From positions 4,674,001 through 4,738,000 of the forward strand of contig NC_087262.1 of assembly GCF_037042905.1 (NCBI RefSeq): a stretch of 64,000 nt of DNA, in the 5' to 3' direction. Below are positions 35,701 through 45,724 of this stretch, piece after piece. The DNA is from Lytechinus pictus. Taxonomy: Eukaryota > Echinodermata > Echinoidea > Temnopleuroida > Toxopneustidae. The translations under genes were made by a program, and so were the position numbers. Every line of letters starts with the position of its first letter. Positions within the stretch are counted from its first letter, which is position 1. The notes beneath the pieces are model-generated. The model saw nothing but the letters and a program-made list of their open reading frames with translations, was not told the DNA's origin and searched no databases.

Positions 35701-38700
35701 ATTGGCAGTTTAACCAATAGAAGCGTTCCTTATGTCAAGAGAATATCATGGGCGCTGTGCGTACACTGTTTCTGGCGCATTGCGCGAAATAGGCATTTTA
35801 TACGCAATGACTGATTATTATTTCGAGACACGTGCACAAAATAAAGAAAGAAAAAAAGTAAATAAAGCAGGTACGAATAAAGAATAAAATATGAAGAAAG
35901 AAAGTAAGTAGACAGAAAGGTGTCAGAATGAAGCAGAAATTAAAAAAAAAAGATGAAAGGAACAAAGCAGAAAATAATGAAAGAAGTAAAGAGTAAACGA
36001 AAGTAAGCAATCAAAAAGGACTTAAGAAAAAAAAAAAATAAAATAAGGAAAAAGAAATAGAACGATTATCAATGATAAAGTGAGGAAGAAAAAATAAAGA
36101 AAGAAAAGAAAGAAACTTAAAGGAAAAAAGTAAAAGGACAAAATAAAAAAGATTAAAAAAGGATAAAATGAAGTAATGAAGAAGCGAAAAAGAAAAAAGT
36201 TTAAAAAAAAAGACAGTGTGAGAGAAAGAGAAAACGAGAGAATAAAAAAATGTAAAAAGTGAAGGAAGAGAGGAAAAGGAAAATGAAACAAAAAAATAAA
36301 GATGAGAGAGAAAAAAATGAAAGCAAAATTAAAGCAAAAATAAAGATTACAGAAAGATAAAAAGAAAGAGAGGTAAATTCAAATAAAGAAAAGGAACGAA
36401 AAGTGAAGATTGAATAAAAAAGGAAAACGAAAAAACATTAATGGAAAGAATTAAGTAAAATATTTTTTTTAATTGATAGAAGACACAGAGAGCCAAAGTA
36501 AAGAAAGAGAGTAAATAAAGAATGAACGAAAAAGAATGAGCAAATAAAGAATGAAACACAAAAAAGAAAGTAAATAAGACACAAGAGTGTCAGGAAGCAG
36601 AAATTGAAGAAAAAATGAAAGAAAGAACAAACGAATGAACGAAAAAAGAAAAAAAAAGAACCCAAAAAGAAAAAAAAAAAAAAAAAAAAAAAAATTAGGG
36701 GAAAAATAATATTAAGGGAAGGAAGAAAGAAAGAAAAAGGGGAAAAAAGGAAAAGCACATATAAGGACGAAAGAATGAAAGAAAAAAATAAGGAAGAAAT
36801 TAAAAGATTACAAAAATGTGACGGAAGAAAGAAAATGAAAAGAAAAGAAAAGGAAAGGAAGAGAGAAAGGGGAAAGAATAAAAGCAGAAATAAAGACTTA
36901 TTCAAGAAAAGAAAGAAAGGGATAAAATGAAAAGGGAAAATAAAAAAGGAAGAACGATGAAGAATAAATGAAACAAAGCAAAAGAAAAGTTAAGAAATTA
37001 AAAGATTCAAAAGAATAAAACAAAAAATATAAAAGAAGAATGAACTTAAAGAAAGGAAAAAAGACAGACACATAGAAAGGAAGAAAGACAGACATATAGA
37101 AAGGAAGAAAAAGAGAAAATAAATAAATAAAGAAAAAAGGGATAGAAAAAAGAGACGGGAAAATAAAGGGTGAATGAAAGAAAGGGTGGGAGGAATACTT
37201 GTGGGTACTTGTTACTACTAGTGACCATCGAGTTTGAGCGAGAAAGAACGCGGACATCGTGAGATGTGATAACCCTCTAGCTATCTTAAATATCATCATA
37301 AATATCGTGAAAGATAAGAAAGAGAAAAGATAAGAACGTTTTCAGAATACCACTTATCTTCATTTTGTTCTTATCTTTTAAGCGCGCTTTTGTATTATAT
37401 GCGCGAGTAATGCATTTACGCGCTCAGCATAGTATGTTTAGCAAGATAAGAAAAAGATAAGAACAAAAGATAAGAAAAAGATAAGAACGTTTTCAGAATA
37501 CCAATTTGAGATCGTGACGTAGATAAGAACAAAATTAAGATAAGAACGTTTTCAGAATACCGCCCCAGGCCAATAATGCATTGGCTTCAATGGGGTTAAA
37601 TATGTATACATGAGGTCATAGCTTGGGGGCCCTATGGACCGATTCCCACCAATTTTGGCTTGTGGGGGTTTTTCATCATGCTCTACTAACATGCAAAAAG
37701 TGAAAATTGATGACGTAACACTTTGGTACTCTATAGACAGGTTTCACTGTAATTATTACGACATATCTTTTTTCTTCATATCCTATTTGTCAGAAGGGGA
37801 AGAAAGCGAACACACCATTTCGTAGGGTGAAAGAAGAGGACCATGAGATTGATGAGCGTCTCAAAGACAACTCATTTGATGCCAAGGTCAGTCTATTAAA
37901 TTTATTTTGAGTTCTTGCTCCATGTCCTACAAGCGATTTGTTAATTTTGCATTCCTTATGCATGACTTGCACCCTTATTCATTGTGACATCACTCCTTCA
38001 CGTTAATCCTGAGAGATTGGTCGACAGCAATGCTCAACACCATGCATTAATGATTAATCGCCGTATTTTTCATCCTGTGACACATTTATAATGAGACGTT
38101 CAAATTCTAGAAGGCGTGGCAAAATGCTGGTCCTCAACTCTTGTATGTCAATTTGCAAAGGTTGAAAATATGAAGTTATTTGTTTTGGTTGAAAGTGATC
38201 TCTGGATAATTGATAGATTTGCAATTATTTACAGTTGTTTGCAATTGAGTTCTTTGTAACATACTCTAGGACAGATATGAATAATTTATTGTATTGGCCT
38301 GTTCCTGGGGCCCGTCCTATAAATAGTTGCGATTGATCCGATCAGTCGCAACTATGGAAAGCTCGCAACTATGAAAAGCTCGCAACTATGGAAAGCCAGC
38401 AACAGCAAAGTCAACATATAAAATGCATCTGTGTTTAAAAAAAATTCTAGATATGAATGTATATCCATAAATTCATTGATTTCTTGACAATTTGGTGTGT
38501 TCTCCTTTGTTTACAAAGGACATTTTGCAAGTTTCCTGTAGAAATTATAACACTGATGGATTTCCATATTTACGATTGAATGGATCAATCGTAAATCTTT
38601 GTAAGACGGGGCCTTGGACTCCAGTGTAATTTATACTCTGGCCTATAGTTTTTGTTTAACTATGGATAGCCGATTGTGAAAGGTATCTCTTAGCAGTACA

Positions 38701-39155
38701 AGTTCGATTGTCGGCTCTTTTGTCATTGAAATCATTTATAACTGACTGAGAATATTTTAATGAAATAGTTCTTTCCATCATCTAAACATGAGGAAAGCGT
38801 CATGTGAAACATATGCAATTTTGAAATCCTTGGTTTCCCATAATTTTAACTCATAGTTAGACCATGGCCGAAGCTGAACTGTAGTTCAGAATACAGGCCA
38901 TTGGGTCTTACTGTACAATTCTACCCATGTGCAGATTGTAAGCTTTCATGTACCTATTAAATGTTTTTACCTCCTCTACCATGTTGCTTTTGATAGAGGG
39001 GAGCTTTTGGCTGCTGGGGTGAGCGAGCTAACAGAGACTTGAAGGTCGTCAAAGGCAAGGCATTCCGCCACGAGAAGACCAAGAAGAAGAGGGGAAGCTA
39101 CCGAGGGGGGCAGATCTCCACCACCGTCAACTCCATCAAGTTTGACAGTGATTGA
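20660..39155 (+). CDS. NOLC1: NOLC1 / Nopp140 nucleolar phosphoprotein, six coding exons
   Basis: Join of 20660-20764, 27749-30034, 31029-31166, 31436-31576, 37794-37886 and 38997-39155. Every exon is phase 0 with GT-AG introns, giving about 973 residues. The N-terminus ([21 protein letters not shown]) is a LisH motif that continues into exon 2 (IMDFYKSWW). The middle is alternating Ser/Asp/Glu clusters (casein kinase 2 type sites) and Lys/Pro/Ala linkers, including ten units of about 31 residues around [20 protein letters not shown]. The C-terminus from [11 protein letters not shown] to VNSIKFDSD is the SRP40/Nopp140 C-terminal domain, with its conserved [21 protein letters not shown] and NSIKFDS stretches. 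In other animals Nopp140 shuttles between nucleolus and Cajal bodies and chaperones box C/D and H/ACA snoRNPs. It is longer than human NOLC1 (about 700 residues) because of the expanded repeat. Intron 1 (7 kb) contains a large foldback element. Confidence 0.95.
21240..24165. repeat. 47-bp minisatellite with inverted halves
   Basis: The unit is about 47 bp: ATGAAAATGGAAACATGCC, then GGTCAATTGACC (a perfect 12-bp palindrome), then ATATGTTTCACTGTATA. About 13 units read in one direction up to 21900, then about 45 units in the other. Variants carry GTAAACTG or GGTCAATCG. Spurious repeat-derived frames appear on both strands. Confidence 0.92.
21965..23740. repeat. 881-bp higher-order duplication inside the minisatellite
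   Basis: The block 21965-22850 reappears almost base for base 881 bp further on, including rare variants such as the shortened GCATGATCC unit. This points to a recent segmental duplication inside the array, or an assembly collapse/expansion. Confidence 0.8.
24838..27748. other. Rest of NOLC1 intron 1
   Basis: Contains imperfect repeats related to the foldback element's right end (24838-24975), a partial TTAA MITE ending at 26437 and a short MITE at 26575-26702. A G-run at 27398-27460 looks like a fragment of the G/C-run family. No additional exon was recognised. Confidence 0.45.
26575..26702. mobile_element. 128-bp MITE
   Basis: ATTCCAAAGAGCCGGTGTCG at the left and CTGACACTGGTTCTTTGGAA at the right are inverted, with CAACGATCGATCA facing TTGATCAATCGTTGG. 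Confidence 0.7.
27749..30034 (+). CDS. NOLC1: NOLC1 exon 2 (giant Ser/acidic-Lys/Pro repeat exon)
   Basis: 2286 nt, 762 codons, from acceptor AATTACAG to donor GTAAGA. It begins [18 protein letters not shown], completing the LisH region. The rest is low-complexity phosphodomain. From about 29000 to 29890 there are ten tandem units of 93-96 bp ([19 protein letters not shown] type). The third unit is short and lacks its acidic cluster, and the last ones carry extra Ser or Asp-Asn changes. The coding strand repeat also leaves a long open frame on the other strand, which is not a gene. Confidence 0.94.
30035..31028. other. NOLC1 intron 2
   Basis: AT-rich intron with no repeat or exon recognised. 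Confidence 0.5.
31029..31166 (+). CDS. NOLC1: NOLC1 exon 3, first copy of a duplicated exon
   Basis: 138 nt, 46 codons, phase 0. It begins [16 protein letters not shown] and ends TPNTVPKMK before GTTTGT. It is nearly identical to the next exon, 407 bp downstream. Confidence 0.85.
31436..31576 (+). CDS. NOLC1: NOLC1 exon 4, second copy of the duplicated exon
   Basis: 141 nt, 47 codons, phase 0, acceptor AATAG and donor GTACGT. It begins [17 protein letters not shown] and ends TPNTVPKAK. Both copies keep open frames and splice sites, so inclusion of either or both would preserve the reading frame. Confidence 0.85.
32053..32643. mobile_element. 591-bp TTAA-flanked foldback MITE, copy 1
   Basis: Begins TTAAAGGAGAATGAAACCC and ends GAGTTTCATTCTCCTTTAA. 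The internal arms are also inverted (GACCAAGATCTGTGATATCAC and its complement). The copy at 39900-40490 is the same length, about 98% identical and in opposite orientation. Confidence 0.85.
32760..32926. mobile_element. CATTTGCTC MITE, probable TA target
   Basis: Inverted ends TACTTCGGTCGCATTTGCTC and GAGCAAATGTGACAGAGGTA surround CGAAAACAGCCGTTTT-like arms. Flanking TA dinucleotides suggest a Tc1/mariner-type target; this is inference. Confidence 0.65.
33651..34249. mobile_element. TTAA MITE with TTAACCCTATCTAGGCCGGG ends
   Basis: The left TTAACCCTATCTAGGCCGGG and right CCGGCCTAGATAGGGTTAA are perfect inverted ends, next to G18 and GGAGGTCCCCCC blocks. About 599 bp, no coding frame. In NOLC1 intron 4. 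Confidence 0.8.
34543..34710. mobile_element. GTTTCATAAAGC-family MITE
   Basis: GTTTCGTAAAGCTGTTTGTA faces AAGCAGCTTTATGAAAC; TGATCCTTTCTTG and its complement lie inside. Confidence 0.6.
34775..35106. mobile_element. Palindromic MITE (GGCCCGAATTCACAAAGGTGG family)
   Basis: Left GGCCCGAATTCACAAAGGTG and right CACCTTTGTGAATTCGGGCC are perfect complements. Inner arms (TTTTGAAAACCCACGGTTGA; CGGGCGCGTGTAT) also pair. Flanked by GTG on both sides, a possible 3-bp target duplication. Confidence 0.8.
35505..37566. mobile_element. Inner element with GTATTCTGAAAACGTTCTTATC ends
   Basis: GGTATTCTGAAAACGTTCTT (35510) and AAGAACGTTTTCAGAATACC (ending 37561) are perfect inverted ends. Two further copies of the right end occur at about 37332-37352 and 37484-37502, so more than one insertion or end duplication happened. 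Most of the interior is a purine tract. Confidence 0.75.
35830..37200 (+). repeat. 1.37-kb purine (A/G) tract
   Basis: The plus strand is almost wholly A and G with few T and very few C, built from AAAGAAAG, AAATAAAG and GAAGAAAG modules. This makes spurious Phe/Leu/Ser-rich open frames on the minus strand. Confidence 0.85.
37794..37886 (+). CDS. NOLC1: NOLC1 exon 5 (start of SRP40 domain)
   Basis: 93 nt, phase 0, between TTTGTCAG and GTCAGT. It encodes [16 protein letters not shown] and [12 protein letters not shown]. Human NOLC1 has NTPFRRV and DNSFDAK at the same place. Confidence 0.93.
38307..38900. mobile_element. Two MITEs in NOLC1 intron 5
   Basis: A CCCGTCTTACAAA-family copy (38307-38616) is followed at once by a TATTCTGAA/GTTTAACTATGGATAGCC-family copy (about 38620-38900). 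Confidence 0.55.
38997..39155 (+). CDS. NOLC1: NOLC1 last exon (end of SRP40 domain)
   Basis: 159 nt from the TGATAG acceptor to TGA at 39153-39155. It encodes [18 protein letters not shown], then [19 protein letters not shown] and VNSIKFDSD. This is the most conserved part of Nopp140 proteins. Confidence 0.95.
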   Translation, partial: RGAFGCWGERANRDLKVVKGKAFRHEKTKKKRGSYRGGQISTTVNSIKFDSD

Positions 39156-40526
39156 ATGGTTGCCATGGAAACTGATGATCTGCAGGTGAAATCTGCCTGA
39201 GTCCAGTTTCTTGGGATCGCAGACATTTGCTTGACTCTCGTGTAATTGACTGAAAAGATTTTAATAGTGCAGCTTGTGCATCTGCTGGTCTGAAAATGTG
39301 CGTCTACTAAGGCGATTACTCAGCTTAAGCGGACCCTACTACACATTGGATCTTATTGTGTTTGATGAAAGCATGACAATCGTTTCCATCATTCATTTGT
39401 TGGAAATTAATTTAGCCTCGAAGAGCCTATATTCACGAGTATTATTGGCAGTCCACTGTGATACATACTTTGCCAGCATTTAAAGGGCAGTGTGATGGCA
39501 AAATTCAGTGTAAACTCCAATGCCTTGATAGAGTGTGAAACTGTAAAAGGCAGAGACTGGATATCATTTTTGTGGTCTGGGGGTGTTTAATGTAGCCATT
39601 TGCAACTAGTGATGACCCTTTCTTCTGCAAAATGAGAAACAGAAAAGTTTCCCTATTTTATCACAATGGGAGTTAAATTTCTATGAATCCTTCAAATGAT
39701 TGTTCAGAACTATAATCTGGACGGGTACCCTGTCATTTGTAAAGTCGTGTGACGGTTACGAAACAGCTATAGGAAATACCTCCCGATTTGATGCTATGTT
39801 GGTATGATACTACATGTAATATTCTTATTATTATCCAATGTATTATTATTTCCTTTTTTTTCTCAAATTTGTTTCTTCATCACTTTGATACCTGTATCCT
39901 TAAAGGAGAATGAAACTCTTGGAGCAAGTTAGCTTTTGTGAAAGCAGAAAAATCAAAGAATAAGATCAACAAAACTTTGAGTAAAATAGGACTAGCAATA
40001 AAAGAGTTATGAGCATTTGAATGTCGAGATCACTAATGCTATGGAGATCCTCCCATTGGCAATGCGACCAAGATCTGTGATGTCACACACGTACAACTCT
40101 CCCATTCGGACACTGAAAATATACCCCAAAACATCTCTTTTTGCTCATTCTAATCATATGACAAACGATTCATCAATGATATAGTGTTGTGAAACCTCTG
40201 TACTTGTCATCTCATAAAGAAAACACCTAACCTTGTGATAGACTCTATAAAAGTGAGAATATAAGTGAAATAAGTACCAAATTAATGAGGGAGTTGTACG
40301 TGTGTGATATCACAGATCTTGGTCGCATTGCCGATGGGAGGATCTACATGACACTAGTGATCTCAATATTCAAATGCTCATAACTTTCTTATTATTCATT
40401 CAATCTTCCTCAAACTTTCAACAATATGTTTCTCTGATTTTTCTCTTTGATATGGATTCAGCTAGTTTCAAGGGTTTCATTCTCCTTTAAGCCATTCTTT
40501 TTGTTGGGACTCAGGGTTTCAATAAA
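39156..40526 (+). other. NOLC1 3' UTR, probable extent
   Basis: Follows the NOLC1 stop. An AATAAA at 40521-40526 lies just after a TTAA MITE. A nearer non-canonical signal may be used instead. A degenerate GTTTCATAAAGC-type fragment is seen around 39585-39785. Confidence 0.4.
39900..40490. mobile_element. 591-bp TTAA-flanked foldback MITE, copy 2
   Basis: Inverted, nearly identical partner of 32053-32643; TTAA at both borders. It lies 745 bp after the NOLC1 stop codon. Confidence 0.85.
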
Positions 40527-41730
40527 AATTACTCTTGATTGAGTTATGTTTTTGAGATGTTATCTAATGTTACCTCAAAATGGTATGTTTAATGAGATTT
40601 TTCTACATATCATTTTGCTTCAAAGTTTTGCCTGATATTGTTAGCAACCTGTTATAATCATAATGAATGAATATTGACTCTTATTTCATTTTATTTAATC
40701 TTCTATGAATTATCTGTGATTTGTTATACCACAACTCTGTTTATGGTGTTCATAATGCCTTTATTTTATCTTTTTTATCCTGTTTTATTCTGCAAGGGGT
40801 TTTAAGGACAGTCAAATTAACAATTTTCTGAAGTCATTGAAGTCACATTCATTAATTTATTTGTGCTTTTTTAGTACAAACTAGAAATTTTGATTAATTC
40901 TTTTAACTCGTTACAATTAAGATTTTCAATTTAATTCCAGATTTGGGTGAGCCACAAAATCATTTGAAGCCCTTTGCAAAATTGTTTCATTCAATTAAAA
41001 AAAAAAGCATGAAATGAAATAATGTAAAATTTTTGCATTTACATGACATTGTATTTTTAGTTACTGTTTTACCTACTTTTATTTACTTTGTCAAAACCAA
41101 CCACACTGATTGTATATGTCCACCCGTACATAATTTTTTAAATGTTTATTTTGTGCTAGGCGAGACACTCTAGATCGAACATGAAGTATTAAAGCCTGTA
41201 AATTATAACACAGCTGGTTTTTTTTTTTTTGGGGGGGTCACTGTTGTGTTTACAGTACTGATAATGTAACCCGTAATTGATAATTCCAATGATGTTTTTG
41301 TTACAGTCAGTAGTTGTGTTAAATAGGTAGCTGTCTACTTGGGTGAATTTATTTATTCATTAATTGTTCTCTGAAAGTCTTGAATTTTGATTTGAGTTTG
41401 TGATATATCTATAAAAAAAATCTGATCTTAAAAAAGGAAGGGAAAAGAGATGGCTCAGTTGCACAAGCAGAGAGGAGATATGTCGATTATAAAGATACTT
41501 TCAAAATGTACTTTGTAAATTTGTAAATCATGTTTACGCACTGTAATAGGGATTCAAATGTATTTCTTTTATTTTCAGAGGAATGTAAGAGAGCATTCAT
41601 GATCGGTTTGTTACTGAAATTCACGAATGTTAAGGATGATGTAAAAATTTGAACGAAAATTTAGTAATTTCACTCGAGTGTTTGTTGTGTCTTTTCATTG
41701 TGTTTCTTATAGCATATTTTACCATTTCTA
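40527..41730. other. AT-rich intergenic DNA
   Basis: No gene or strong repeat recognised apart from a T/G run near 41219-41237. Confidence 0.4.
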
Positions 41731-41860
41731 CTTTCATCTTCTTTTACCATTATTTTTTATACATTCCGCATGCACACTGCGATCATCCCAATCTAGTCTC
41801 TTACATATTCCAGTATCTAAAAAATCCTGGGGCGATTGATCCTTTGCTCATGCCAGACCG

Positions 41861-42095
41861 GGCCTGTGGAATTCACTACCACAGGAGCTGAAGAACTCGA
41901 ACACTGCAACATACTTTAAGGGCAACCTAAATTTGCATTTGTTCACCAGCAGGTACTAGGTTTGGAAGACAGGTATTTTTCCTCATTTGTAATTTACCCT
42001 TTCTTGTACTTGTAAAGTTCTCTTTACTTTTATGTTTTGCTCTCTTCTAAGCGCTTTGAGCATTTAATGAAAATGTAAGAGACGCTATATGATTC
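41861..42095 (+). mobile_element. 3' end of a dead non-LTR retrotransposon (LINE)
   Basis: Frame 41861-41959 reads GLWNSLPQELKNSNTATYFK then LHLFTSRY and a stop. The WNSLP...FK...L pattern is the conserved C-terminus of reverse transcriptases in many animal non-LTR elements. A 3' tail with AAGCGCTTTGAGC and a TATATGATTCATTTGTATTA ending follows. No upstream RT core is present, so this is a 5'-truncated copy. Confidence 0.7.
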
Positions 42096-42727
42096 ATTTG
42101 TATTATTCTTTCTTCTGACCTGGTTTTCTTCCTTTTTGTCTTTACCCTTTGCTGAATTCATGAAGATGCTATAAATATTTCTCAATGATCCAAAGTCCAA
42201 CTGTTTCACAGAAATTCCTTGTCTGATATTGATGAATATATTTCAGTGGGTTGTTTGTCTGATTTTACTTTATCTGTTCAAATGATATTATTTTCAGCCT
42301 AGAGTACCCCTTTGAAAGGCCAGGGTTTCTCTTTTTCACAGAATATATTTTAGAAGTAGGTTTTAATCAGTCCTTGTTACATTCTTCTTAGTGCTCACTT
42401 GATAGAATTAGCAGTTGTGTTCATACAATGCACTTTTATTGCAAAATATGTTCTTATTCGTTTTTAATAGTCTGGATGGGTTTAGATTCTCAAAATTATT
42501 AGGAGGGCTGAACATTAGAAATCTCCCCAAAAAATTCCACTCTTATGTATCCTTGCAAACCTGAGTGTATATATATATATATATATGTGACAAGGTCTAG
42601 CAATGAATAATGAACAATTAAAATATTTACACATTCACCGAGACAATATGACCCAAAAGTGTCCAAAAATAAATCTGTAAACTTAAGTGACAATTTTACC
42701 TTTCTAACTTGGTGTATGAAAGCTTAT

Positions 42728-42953
42728 TTTCTAGGGGGTATTGCAAGAAAATATTCGCAATCAATTGCTAAAATTCTGTTACAATTTTACAATTGATTGA
42801 TCACTTTTAACTGTCGCAAATCAGATGATAGTCCTTGTTTGAAGGAGCAGATTAGCAATCAATCGCAAATTTGTAATTAATTACAAGACATAATGACTGA
42901 TTTAGTGACTGAAAATAGACTTGCAATTGATCGCAAGTTTCTTGCAATGCCCC
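42728..42953. mobile_element. MITE with TTGCAAGAAA ends
   Basis: GGGTATTGCAAGAAA at the left and TTTCTTGCAATGCCCC at the right, with CGCAATCAATTGC and GCAATTGATCGC arms. Related copy at 60801-61232. Confidence 0.65.
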
Positions 42954-43007
42954 ATTAGTCAATTAGTGTATGAAAGCTTTTTATTTAGAGGGCATTTCCT
43001 CTCTCGT

Positions 43008-43165
43008 GCCGTGGCTGAGTGGTCTAAGGCGCCTGGTTATACATGTAAAGTCAGGGGTTCGATCCCCGGCCGCGGCACCTATGCCCGTGAGCAAGGTATT
43101 TAATCTACATTGCTCTTTTATCCTGCTTTCGAATGAATGGAAATGCTATGAGCATTATTGGTAAC
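43008..43165 (+). mobile_element. tRNA-derived SINE
   Basis: A tRNA-like head (43008-43077) has a pairing GCCGTGG/CCGCGGC acceptor stem, A-box TGGCTGAGTGGTC and B-box GGTTCGATCCC. The anticodon arm is malformed and there is an unrelated body (GTGAGCAAGGTATTTAATC) after the head. These features favour a SINE over a working tRNA. Confidence 0.6.
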
Positions 43166-43445
43166 GAGGTGTGCACAACTCACTAATTCTTAAAAAGAAA
43201 AAATTCTTCCTCTCACTTTTCCCCTTTCGATCTTTTTCTTTCTCACTCTTCAAATGGGCATTTAACCTCTACTTCTTTCGAAATCTATTTTTATTTAAAG
43301 TGCCACTACCACTCTCCTTATGTTTTTTCCTCACTTGCTCTTTGTTAATTTCAATTTATCTATTCTTCCCTCTCTCTCTTGGTGTAGTGCCGTCATCTAT
43401 TTTTCCTCACTCCCTCTTGCACGCGAAGAGTAACCGTTCATATCA

Positions 43446-43725
43446 GGGGCGGATCCAGGATTTTCCAAAGGGGGGGGGGCACATTTTTCTGAGGAAAAAT
43501 TTGACAAGCAAAAAAAAAAGGTTTTAACCAAAAATTAAGGATATTTCGTCCTCAAAATGATCTAACAAGCAAAAAAAACAAAACAGAGTGTCACTTTCAA
43601 AAGGGGTGGGGGGCGCATTTCTGTTTTAACGCCATTTTTACATTACAAATTTTAATTTTGCTTCTCAAAGGGGGGGACACCGGCTGACTGTACCCCCCCC
43701 CCCCCCCCCCGGATCCGCCAGTGTT
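43446..43725. repeat. G/C-run element, both ends present
   Basis: Starts GGGGCGGATCCAGGATTTTC and ends CCCCGGATCCGCCAG, showing that the family has inverted GGCGGATCC ends. Interior has repeated TTGACAAGCAAAAAA. Confidence 0.7.
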
Positions 43726-43876
43726 CATATGTCCCTTCTTATCTAACTTATCTTGCTTTTTTGAAGTTCGTGTTCCCCTCTCTCTTCATTAGTACCCATT
43801 ATTCATTATTTCAATCCATGAATAACTGAGTATATCTTGTATTTTTCTCCTTATTTCAACATCACTCGGACAATAA

Positions 43877-44034
43877 AGGGCCAAGTATCACAAAGGTTAG
43901 CGATTAATCGCCAATTTGAAAGAACAATTCTGATTGGTTCCTATTCCGTCTACCGAGAAAAATGTGCATGCAACGATGATCTTGATAGGCCATATCATTT
44001 AGTGATTAATCGCTAACCTTTGTGTTATGGGCTC
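43877..44034. mobile_element. MITE with GCGATTAATCGC arms
   Basis: TATCACAAAGGTTAGCGATT faces AATCGCTAACCTTTGTGTTA. A related, more diverged copy spans 46112-46266. Confidence 0.7.
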
Positions 44035-45200
44035 AGAAATGCCCATTTGTCTTATTCTCCTCATATCTTCTCCATTACTGTACATAGGTTTCCCTCATCA
44101 ATCTCTCCTTGTTGCTTCCAGGCTCTCTCTACATAAATGCTCCTTTTTTAATTATTCTCATTATCATTATACTATTATTAATATTATTACTAATATTATT
44201 TTAATGATTATCATTATTATCATGGTTATTATTATTCTCATTCCTTACTTGCTCTTCATAAGTTCCCCTTATATACCTCACAGCCCACATTATCAATTTC
44301 TCCTTCTCACTCTCAAAAAGTGCCCTATTTATCTTTATTAACCCCCTCCCCACAATTCCTTTACATCTTAAGTAACGTACCTCTTTTACTCGTCCAATCA
44401 GAACAACAACAAAAGGAACCATGACACCAATCATCATTTTCTGAAAATCTCTTCTTTTCATAATTTTCTTTTTTTTAATCCTTCATAAAAATGATTCATT
44501 TATCATCATACCCAAGTCTACAATATGCACAATAATAGAGGGAATTTTACATAAAAACACCTACTACTTTCTCTATCTCTCTCGAAAGTCTCTTTCGAGA
44601 GAGAAAGAGTGAACAGAGTCTGTACTCCATTAAATAAATACATTTCGTTTTATGGACTCGACCACAGACACAATGGGGAGGCAACAGATATAATAATTCT
44701 ATTATAAAAATAGCGATAATACTCGTCAATAATTAACATTTAGTCCTAACGTCATAGAAGCAAGTTCACTGAGGACAAAAATTGGTATATCTGTATGCAC
44801 TTTAATACTTATCTCCCTTTTACAGCCTGTAATTAAAACACATACATGTAGAAATTGAAATGAAAGAAAAACAGATTAAATCCATCCATACACTGATACA
44901 TTTGTGTGCCATAAACAAACCTTTCAATAAAAAATTAAGCATACTGTGTATAAACATAAAATGTATCCATACACACATATGTACGTACGTATGTATGGAT
45001 TGATTGATTTTTGTGTCGACTTCAGACCATTCTAGCGGAAAAATCACAAAAGCAGTGGATAGTGAAGAAATAGTTATCATGGAATTAATTTGGTTAAGCA
45101 ATAAAAAGTACACATACTAGGTAGGCTATTGATAAGGTTTTTTTTAATACATTCAATATGAAAGTGGGATTGCAAATATCCGCTCTGACAATGCTCAACA
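44035..45200. other. Intergenic DNA
   Basis: Contains ATTATT-rich microsatellite sequence (44150-44240) and a short palindrome CTCTCGAAAGTC/GAGAGAAAGAG near 44575-44605. No gene recognised. Confidence 0.4.
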
Positions 45201-45724
45201 CTGTCCAGGGCCTATCACCATGATCTGTGATCGATTTCAAATTTCAAATCACAATTCTGATTGGTCAATAGTGGGATATACTGATGTGTAAACATGATCT
45301 TGACTAGCCGTCGGCATTTCGCAATTGATTAGAAACCGTTTATAGAAACATCTTTGTTTACTCTTGAGGGAAATTCTACACACTGCTGTACTTATGAACA
45401 GCACCATGCATATTATATAGATGAATGAAATACACATTTTATGACCACTTCAATATTGGCTTATGATCTCGTTTGGTTTCGGTTTTGTACTTCAGACCCA
45501 CATCCATCCATCTGCAAGTCACATTGCTTTTATACAGTCATATTCATGACATTGAATATTTTGACCATATTCAATGTCATAATGCGATTTTTATTCCGAC
45601 AAATCACCTATTATTTTTCCTGGACCTTATTTGCAATACATTACATGTTTCTATCCAAAATTAATTTGTCAAATTAAACAAAAAGCAAATTAAATCAACA
45701 GTCTGAATTCAAGAACCCTTTCCA

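Larger units (their letters stand above)
35319..37736. mobile_element. Outer element of a nested pair
   Basis: CTATAGAGTACCAAAGTG at 35319 and CACTTTGGTACTCTATAG ending at 37736 are inverted. Inside each end lies a paired segment (GGTGGGAATCGGTCCATGG / GACCGATTCCCACC). The centre is displaced by the inner element. Confidence 0.7.

Noticed and set aside
35798-37299. Several Phe/Leu/Ser-rich minus-strand open frames resembling membrane proteins
   Set aside because: Artefact of the purine tract; the hydrophobic residues come from TTT/TTC/CTT codons and no family pattern is present.
43008-43077. Functional tRNA gene
   Set aside because: Acceptor, A-box and B-box look right, but the anticodon arm does not form a 5-bp stem with a 7-nt loop, and a SINE-like body follows.
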